Positions 6,916-11,357 of a stretch of 11,357 nt of DNA are shown here, one piece after another. Numbering within the stretch: position 1 is the first letter of the stretch; each line of letters starts with the position of its first letter. The position numbers and the translations under genes were made by a program. The notes beneath the pieces were generated by a model. The model ran no database searches. It saw nothing but the letters and a program-made list of their open reading frames with translations, and was not told where the DNA came from. The DNA comes from Microbacteriaceae bacterium (lineage in GTDB: Bacteria; Actinomycetota; Actinomycetes; Actinomycetales; Microbacteriaceae): the NCBI GenBank assembly GCA_024642605.1, contig JAHEAT010000038.1, positions 1-11,357 on the forward strand, in the 5' to 3' direction.

Positions 6916-7464
6916 CTAGTTGATTTGCTCGCCGCGCTTTACCTGCGGCTTAGGTAGTCGCATTGGTCGCATTTGCAGGCTGCGCATCACGACGTACATT
7001 TTGAGTCCGCGCTCTACGTTGCCTTCGCCCCAGCGGTTTTCTGCAGCGCGCGAAACGCGGCGCGAAATGTACCACGAGTTTGCCACGATGAAGAGCATCA
7101 AACCCCACATGATGAACATCGACGCGACCTGAATGGCATTGTTGTTGACCGAACTCAAGATGACCGCACCGAAAGCAACCGGAAGAAGCAGTTCGCCACC
7201 GGTGAATCGCGAGTCAACCCAGTCTCTTGCAAATCTCTTCTGCGGGCCTTTGTCTCTTGGGCCGAGGTAGCGTTCTTCGCCAGCTAGGAGCCCGGCGCGC
7301 GACTGTGCACGCTTCTGGGCCAAGTCGGCACGCGCTGCGGCACGTGCTTCTTTTGAGCGGTTACCCACTAGTGGTCTTTTGCGGGCAGCTTCGCGTTCTT
7401 TGCGGGTTGGCGTTGCGTGACCCTTACCGGTAGTGGGCTTGGAGTCTTTTGCAGAATCAGACAT
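6916..7464 (-). CDS. DUF3043 family membrane protein
   Basis: A conserved actinobacterial protein of unknown function, 182 aa. The N-terminal half is strongly basic and probably cytoplasmic, with the family pattern TPTRKEREAARKRPLV (about 18-33), an Arg/Ala-rich helix (about 35-58), and GEERYLGPRDKGPQKRFARD (62-81). Two hydrophobic segments follow, about 89-106 (GELLLPVAFGAVILSSV) and 110-133 (containing ASMFIMWGLMLFIVANSWYI), joined by a very short polar turn, so a helical hairpin with both ends inside is likely. The C-terminus is basic again (SLQMRPMRLPKPQVKRG). The ATG is preceded by AAGAGG (complement of 7472-7477) 7 nt away. It is divergent from the M20 dipeptidase with only 44 bp between start codons. 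The family assignment is from remembered sequence pattern; no function is proposed. Confidence 0.88.
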   Translation of the reverse strand: MSDSAKDSKPTTGKGHATPTRKEREAARKRPLVGNRSKEARAAARADLAQKRAQSRAGLLAGEERYLGPRDKGPQKRFARDWVDSRFTGGELLLPVAFGAVILSSVNNNAIQVASMFIMWGLMLFIVANSWYISRRVSRAAENRWGEGNVERGLKMYVVMRSLQMRPMRLPKPQVKRGEQIN

Positions 7465-7495
7465 GAATGAACCTCTTTGTTTCTCGGTCAGAACT

Positions 7496-7508
7496 TAAGA
7501 TTACCTTC
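7496..7508 (+). promoter_or_regulatory. M20 dipeptidase promoter, probable leaderless mRNA
   Basis: TAAGAT (7496-7501) fits the TANNNT -10 consensus and lies 7 nt before the ATG at 7509, so the first transcribed base would be at or near the A of the start codon. There is no Shine-Dalgarno in the 7 nt between (TACCTTC), and no convincing -35. Confidence 0.5.
7499..7504 (-). promoter_or_regulatory. Candidate -10 for the DUF3043 gene
   Basis: On the minus strand this reads TAATCT, a TANNNT hexamer. Transcription from about 7492 would leave a leader of about 28 nt that contains the AAGAGG ribosome site. It shares three base pairs with the plus-strand -10 TAAGAT, so the two divergent promoters would compete. 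Confidence 0.4.
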
Positions 7509-8930
7509 ATGACCTCTTCACCAGACGCACAAGGCATCGTTGCCGAGAATGAAATCACGCTTGGCGTGAAAGCTGCCGTTGCCGAACAGTTTTCTGCACG
7601 CATCGCCGACCTCTGCACCCTGGTTCGCATTCCGGGTATCGCCTGGGATGCTTTCGACCCAGCCCGCCTGCAGGAGAGCGCCGAGAAGGTGCGTGATCTG
7701 TTGAAGGAGCTCGACCTCTTCGAAATGGTTGAGATCAGAACCGCCAAGTATGGCGAGAAGACCGGCGCACCGGCAGTGGTTGCCCGTCGAGCAGCGAAAA
7801 ACGGCAAGCCGCAGATTTTGCTCTACGCCCACCATGACGTTCAGCCCCCCGGGCCCGAGGATGACTGGAACACGCCCGCGTTCGAACCAACCATCAAAGA
7901 CGGCCGCATCTTCGCTCGAGGCGCTGCCGATGACAAGGCTGGAGTAGTGGCTCACCTCACCGCGCTGCGGGTTCTAAAAGAGACACTCGGTGAAGACTTA
8001 GAGGTTGGCGTGTCGGTATTTATCGAAGGCGAGGAGGAGGCTGGTTCGCCATCTTTTAGAAACTTCCTCGATGAAAACCAGGATGTTTTGAAAGCCGACG
8101 TAATCGTGGTTGCCGATTCGGCTAACTGGACCGAAGAGATTCCAGCACTAACCACCACTTTGCGCGGCCTTGTTTCACTCGAGTTCGAGATCAAGACCCT
8201 AGACCACGCCGTTCACAGCGGCATGTACGGGGGAGCGGTGCCAGATGCCACGCTTGCGCTCATCCGTGTTCTCGCATCGCTGCACAACGAAGACGGCTCG
8301 GTAGCGGTTGAAGGCCTCGTGCACTCAGAATCTGCAAATCTGCCATACACAGAGGCAAACTTGAGGGCCGACAGCGGCCTCTTGCCAGCCAGCCAGACCA
8401 TTGGTTCGGGTTCAATTCTGTCGCGCATCTGGACTCAACCTTCGATCACCGTAATCGGTATCGACACCAAACCGATTGCAATCGCCTCGAACACCCTGTT
8501 GCCAAGCGCCAGGGCTGCAATCAGCATGCGAATCGCGCCGGGCGACTCACCAGAGGTGGCGCTAGAGAAGCTCAAAGCACACCTGGTAACAAATGCACCG
8601 TGGGGCGCTGAGATTGTTTTTGGTGAAGTAGAAATGGGCAAGCCATTTGCCTCCGACACCAACGGCTGGGCTTTCAAGCTAGCCAAAGATGCACTGGGCC
8701 AAGCATTTGCGCACGAAAGCGTCGAAATTGGCATCGGTGGCAGCATCCCATTCATCGCCGATCTAACCGAAGTGTTCCCCGAGGCCCAGATTCTGGTTAC
8801 CGGAGTCGAAGAACCCGACAGCCGCGCTCACAGCCCAAACGAATCGATTCACCTCGATACGCTGCGTCGGGCGATGGTTGCCGAGGCTTTGATGCTCATC
8901 GGTGCCAACGACATCACAGTAGGTAAGTGA
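7509..8930 (+). CDS. M20 family metallodipeptidase
   Basis: Di-zinc peptidase of family M20 (carnosinase/PepV-like dipeptidase branch), probably cytosolic, hydrolysing short peptides. I choose the ATG at 7509 (473 aa): the ATG at 7467 would add 14 residues without homology-like character, overlaps the DUF3043 ribosome site and lies upstream of the -10 TAAGAT. All expected metal-site residues are present: His108 and Asp110 (AHHDVQP), bridging Asp141 (RGAADDKAG), catalytic Glu176 with ligand Glu177 (EGEEEAGS), Asp203 (VVADSAN), and His441 near the C-terminus (DSRAHSPNES). The inserted dimerisation domain carries the conserved His of HAVHSGMYGG (about residues 235-244), which reaches the partner's active site in related enzymes. 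No signal peptide is seen. The exact peptide substrate is unknown; a related hydrolase such as an ArgE/DapE-type enzyme is less likely given the PepV/CNDP-like motifs. Confidence 0.92.
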   Translation: MTSSPDAQGIVAENEITLGVKAAVAEQFSARIADLCTLVRIPGIAWDAFDPARLQESAEKVRDLLKELDLFEMVEIRTAKYGEKTGAPAVVARRAAKNGKPQILLYAHHDVQPPGPEDDWNTPAFEPTIKDGRIFARGAADDKAGVVAHLTALRVLKETLGEDLEVGVSVFIEGEEEAGSPSFRNFLDENQDVLKADVIVVADSANWTEEIPALTTTLRGLVSLEFEIKTLDHAVHSGMYGGAVPDATLALIRVLASLHNEDGSVAVEGLVHSESANLPYTEANLRADSGLLPASQTIGSGSILSRIWTQPSITVIGIDTKPIAIASNTLLPSARAAISMRIAPGDSPEVALEKLKAHLVTNAPWGAEIVFGEVEMGKPFASDTNGWAFKLAKDALGQAFAHESVEIGIGGSIPFIADLTEVFPEAQILVTGVEEPDSRAHSPNESIHLDTLRRAMVAEALMLIGANDITVGK

Positions 8931-8953
8931 TTCGGGAATAGCCGCTAGCAAAG

Positions 8954-8959
8954 TAAACT
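8954..8959 (+). promoter_or_regulatory. Candidate -10 for the Fe-S carrier gene
   Basis: TAAACT fits TANNNT and lies 25 nt before the ATG at 8985. The start would be near 8966, leaving a short leader that holds AAGGAG (8974-8979). No clear -35. The gap from the dipeptidase stop is 54 bp without a terminator, so read-through from upstream is also possible. Confidence 0.4.
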
Positions 8960-8984
8960 TGTACAAGAGTCAGAAGGAGTCAAA

Positions 8985-9326
8985 ATGACCGATGCACTAG
9001 CCCACAATGTAGAGCTCAGCGAAGGCGCTCGCGAGAAGGTTCGCGCGCTAATTGCAGCCGAAGGCCGTGACGACCTTCGCCTTCGTATCGACGTAAAAAC
9101 CGGTGGTTGCTCAGGATTCATTTACCAGCTCTACTTCGACGAGATTCTCGAAGAGTCAGACGCGGTGCGCGAGTTCGACGGTGTTGAGGTTGTGGTCAAC
9201 CTAAAGTCGGTTCCCTACCTCGATGGAGCTTCGATCGATTACGAAGATTCGATTCAAAAGCAAGGTTTCACCATCGACAACCCAAACGCCCAGAGCACGT
9301 GCGCCTGCGGCGACTCTTTCAGCTAA
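8985..9326 (+). CDS. erpA: A-type iron-sulfur carrier protein
   Basis: Carrier of the IscA/SufA/ErpA family that holds an Fe-S cluster and delivers it to apo-proteins. The 113-aa length is typical. The three cluster cysteines are at the canonical spacing: Cys42 in TGGCSGF, and Cys106 and Cys108 in TCACGDSF, with 64 residues between the first two. The segment PYLDGASIDYEDSIQKQGFTIDNPNA (78-102) is the family's conserved core before the CxC. The ATG has a good AAGGAG at 8974-8979, 5 nt away. An erpA-like gene near ctaC is a known actinobacterial arrangement (compare M. tuberculosis Rv2204c). The erpA symbol is the usual choice for such stand-alone copies; IscA cannot be ruled out from sequence. 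A strong terminator follows, so it is not co-transcribed with ctaC. Confidence 0.93.
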   Translation: MTDALAHNVELSEGAREKVRALIAAEGRDDLRLRIDVKTGGCSGFIYQLYFDEILEESDAVREFDGVEVVVNLKSVPYLDGASIDYEDSIQKQGFTIDNPNAQSTCACGDSFS

Positions 9327-9342
9327 AAATCACGATTTATTC

Positions 9343-9387
9343 AAGCGACCCAGCGGTTCCAAACGGAATCCTGGGTCGTTTGGCATT
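9343..9387 (+). terminator. Long hairpin terminator after erpA
   Basis: The outer arms CGACCCAG (9346-9353) and CTGGGTCG (9371-9378) pair perfectly over 8 bp. Inside, after one bulged C, GGTTCC (9355-9360) pairs with GGAATC (9365-9370), one G-T wobble, closed by an AAAC loop. About 14 bp of stem in total is followed by TTTGGCATTT, a broken but T-rich tail. It starts about 17 nt after the erpA stop. Confidence 0.8.
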
Positions 9388-9447
9388 TAAGGCCAATAAA
9401 CCTTGCCGTATTCGGCTAAATCGCCGACTTTTAGCGGTAATCGAGCG

Positions 9448-9453
9448 TAGGAT
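9448..9453 (+). promoter_or_regulatory. Candidate -10 for ctaC-ctaD
   Basis: TAGGAT fits TANNNT and would start transcription near 9460, giving a leader of about 29 nt containing GAAGGG (9477-9482) ahead of the GTG at 9489. A -35 match is weak (CCGACT, 9424-9429, 18 bp upstream). This placement argues against the in-frame TTG at 9453 as the start codon, since it overlaps the -10. Confidence 0.42.
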
Positions 9454-9488
9454 TGACCCGTAACGATTCGATATCTGAAGGGTCGATT

Positions 9489-10358
9489 GTGCTTTCAAAG
9501 CGTGCAATTCGTCGAGTAGCGGCACCAGCATTTGCCAGCCTCGCACTATTCCTAACCGGGTGTTCAGCAAAACAAGCCGAACTCGGCCTGCTACCTGAGA
9601 ATTCTGAGGGCGCTACCAACCACACCCAGCGCATCACCGATCTTTGGGTTGGCTCCTGGGCCATTCTGTGGGCCGTTGGTGTTATCGCTTGGGGGCTCAT
9701 GATTTGGGCCATCGTGGTCTACCGTCGCCGCAAGGGCGAAACGGGCCTACCTGCCCAGATTCGTTACAACAACCCGATCGAAACCCTATTTACGATCGTT
9801 CCACTTATTCTTGTGATTGGCTTCTTCGCCTTCACCGCACGCGACATGGCAGCCATCGAGCAGCCGGTCAAGTCTGATGTCAACATCCAGGTAATCGGCA
9901 AACAGTGGTCTTGGGACTTCAACTACGTCGATGCAAACGTCTACGAGTCGGGCATTCAGTCGCAGTTCACCGGCACCGAAACCTATAAAACCCGCAAGGA
10001 TGCAGGCATTCCAACGCTGGTGTTGCCGGTCAACAAGTCGGTTGCGGTCGAACTCACCTCTCGCGACGTCATTCACTCGTTTTGGGTAGTCGACTTCTTG
10101 TACAAGAAAGACATGTTCCCAGGTCGCCTGAACCACATTTACTTCACACCAACCAAAGAGGGCTGGTTCGCTGGTAAGTGTGCCGAACTTTGCGGAGAGT
10201 CTCACTCGCTCATGCTGTTCAACGTGCACGTAGTCAGTTCTGCAGAGTACGACAAGTATCTCGCCGACCTAGCAGCCAAGGGGCACACCGGCCAGCTCGG
10301 TCTCGACCTAGTGAGAAACAGCAACCTTCCAGGCGACAACCCAGGAGCACAGGAATAA
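9489..10358 (+). CDS. ctaC: Cytochrome c oxidase subunit II
   Basis: Carries the binuclear CuA centre that accepts electrons from cytochrome c and passes them to haem a of subunit I; membrane-anchored with its cupredoxin domain outside. The start is GTG 9489 (289 aa), chosen because GAAGGG lies 6 nt upstream and a clean lipoprotein signal begins there: basic SKRAIRR, a hydrophobic stretch, and the lipobox LTGC with Cys25 as the probable lipidated residue. Two membrane helices follow, about 54-77 (LWVGSWAILWAVGVIAWGLM region) and 98-116 (TLFTIVPLILVIGFFAF). The CuA domain has the aromatic electron-entry patch GKQWSWDFNY (about 137-146) and all copper ligands: His196 (IHSFWV), Cys231, Glu233, Cys235, His239 and Met242 (KCAELCGESHSLM). 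The TAA is 3 nt before the ctaD ATG, so translation is probably coupled. Confidence 0.96.
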   Translation: MLSKRAIRRVAAPAFASLALFLTGCSAKQAELGLLPENSEGATNHTQRITDLWVGSWAILWAVGVIAWGLMIWAIVVYRRRKGETGLPAQIRYNNPIETLFTIVPLILVIGFFAFTARDMAAIEQPVKSDVNIQVIGKQWSWDFNYVDANVYESGIQSQFTGTETYKTRKDAGIPTLVLPVNKSVAVELTSRDVIHSFWVVDFLYKKDMFPGRLNHIYFTPTKEGWFAGKCAELCGESHSLMLFNVHVVSSAEYDKYLADLAAKGHTGQLGLDLVRNSNLPGDNPGAQE

Positions 10359-10361
10359 ACC

Positions 10362-11357
10362 ATGGCTAACAACACTGCAGCAAAGAAGTCCAAGGGTCAG
10401 ATCCTCGTCGATTGGCTGACTACCACCGACCACAAGAAGATCGGTTACCTGTACCTGATCACATCGGTGATTTACTTCGTTATCGCCGGAGCTATGGCAC
10501 TGGTCATCCGTGCCCAGCTCGCAGCCCCGGGCCTATCGATCGTCGCTAGCAAAGAGCAGTACAACCAGCTCTTCACCATGCACGGCACCATCATGCTGCT
10601 TATGTTCGCAACCCCATTGTTCGCGGCGTTCGCAAACATCTTGATGCCAGTTCAGATTGGTGCCCCTGATGTTGCGTTCCCTCGTTTGAACGCGATTGCT
10701 TACTGGTTTTACTTCTTCGGTTCGTTCGTGGCAGTGGCGGGTTTCTTCACCCCTCAGGGCGCTGCCAGCTTCGGTTGGTTCGCCTACGCACCTCTATCGA
10801 ACACCACGTTCTCTCCGGGCCTCGGTGGCGACCTGTGGGTATTCGGCCTTGCGCTTAGCGGTTTCGGAACCATCATGGGTGGTGTCAACTTCATCACCAC
10901 CATCTTGACCATGCGCGCGCCTGGCATGACCATGTTCCGTTTGCCGATCTTCACTTGGAACACGCTGGTGACCTCGATTCTGGTCATCATGTGCTTCCCT
11001 CCACTTGCAGCAGCTTTGTTTGCCCTCGGAGCAGACCGCCGCTTCGACGCCCACATCTTCGACCCGGCAAACGGTGGGCCAATGCTCTGGCAGCACCTGT
11101 TCTGGTTCTTCGGCCACCCAGAGGTTTACATTCTTGCGCTGCCGTTCTTCGGTATCGTTTCGGAGATCTTCCCGGTCTTTAGCCGCAAGCCGATCTTTGG
11201 TTACAAGACTCTGATTTACGCGACCATCGCGATTGCTGCGCTATCGATGACAGTGTGGGCTCACCACATGTATGTCACCGGACAGGTACTGCTGCCGTTC
11301 TTCGCTTTCACCACGATGTTGATTGCAGTGCCAACCGGTGTAAAGGTGTTCAACTGG
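10362..11357 (+). CDS. ctaD: Cytochrome c oxidase subunit I, 3'-truncated by window edge
   Basis: Catalytic subunit of the aa3-type haem-copper oxidase, which reduces O2 to water and pumps protons. The frame from ATG 10362 stays open to the window end, 332 codons, against about 550-580 for actinobacterial CtaD. AGGAA (10351-10355) lies inside the end of ctaC, 3 nt separates the genes. Seen: TTTDHKKIG near the N-terminus (21-28); His74 (FTMHGT), a haem a ligand; Asn92, Asp103 and Asn110, the D-channel entry residues; the CuB site with His252, Glu254 and Tyr256 in GHPEVY (the His-Tyr cross-link pair and the D-channel Glu); His301 and His302 in WAHHMYV; and Lys328 in TGVKVFNW, the K-channel lysine. 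Both proton channels therefore look intact, marking a type A oxidase. The remaining haem ligands (the HFHYV-type region) lie beyond the window. Confidence 0.97.
   Translation, partial: MANNTAAKKSKGQILVDWLTTTDHKKIGYLYLITSVIYFVIAGAMALVIRAQLAAPGLSIVASKEQYNQLFTMHGTIMLLMFATPLFAAFANILMPVQIGAPDVAFPRLNAIAYWFYFFGSFVAVAGFFTPQGAASFGWFAYAPLSNTTFSPGLGGDLWVFGLALSGFGTIMGGVNFITTILTMRAPGMTMFRLPIFTWNTLVTSILVIMCFPPLAAALFALGADRRFDAHIFDPANGGPMLWQHLFWFFGHPEVYILALPFFGIVSEIFPVFSRKPIFGYKTLIYATIAIAALSMTVWAHHMYVTGQVLLPFFAFTTMLIAVPTGVKVFNW

Noticed and set aside
7467..7508. Upstream ATG giving a 14-residue N-terminal extension of the M20 dipeptidase
   Set aside because: It overlaps the ribosome site of the divergent DUF3043 gene, has no Shine-Dalgarno, and contains the likely -10 for the 7509 start.
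1..11357. A novel accessory or defence system, mobile element or CRISPR array
   Set aside because: All genes belong to well-known housekeeping or conserved actinobacterial families; there are no transposases, integrases, tandem repeats, attachment-site repeats or composition breaks visible by eye.

Overview
The window looks like ordinary core chromosome of a planktonic actinobacterium. The best guess is a small-genome, moderate-GC member of the Microbacteriaceae (Rhodoluna/Aquiluna-like). This rests on four things: the hisD-nrdR-nrdJ gene order, a DUF3043 protein (an actinobacterial family), an erpA-type Fe-S carrier next to ctaC-ctaD, and TANNNT -10 elements placed directly before start codons without a Shine-Dalgarno sequence. 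GC content looks moderate by eye. The taxonomic call is an inference from protein character and synteny; no database was searched. I see no mobile elements, CRISPR, tRNA or rRNA.

Layout. (1) 1-1123: 3' part of hisD (histidine biosynthesis), cut by the window edge. (2) 1124-1357: the only intergenic gap over 200 bp. It carries a weak hairpin, a likely promoter, a pair of NrdR boxes exactly 31 bp apart and DnaA-box-like sites. (3) 1358-4746: nrdR and nrdJ on the + strand, a repressor plus B12-dependent class II ribonucleotide reductase unit closed by a strong Rho-independent terminator. (4) 4816-5835: pyrD (quinone-dependent dihydroorotate dehydrogenase), apparently leaderless, whose stop codon overlaps that of the convergent next gene. 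(5) 5832-7464: two minus-strand genes, an aldo/keto reductase and the DUF3043 membrane protein. (6) 7509-8930: an M20 dipeptidase on the + strand, divergent from DUF3043, with apparently overlapping -10 elements. (7) 8985-9326: an A-type Fe-S carrier followed by a strong hairpin terminator. (8) 9489-11357: ctaC (lipoprotein subunit II) and the first 332 codons of ctaD (subunit I) of an aa3-type cytochrome c oxidase, continuing past the window.

Together the genes cover nucleotide metabolism (DNA precursors from NrdJ under NrdR, UMP from PyrD) and respiration. PyrD passes electrons to the quinone pool, which the cytochrome branch ending in CtaC/CtaD reoxidises, and the A-type carrier delivers Fe-S clusters. 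The most interesting part is regulatory: the nrdR-nrdJ control region combines canonical paired NrdR boxes with a perfect DnaA box. I found no sign of a novel multi-gene system.
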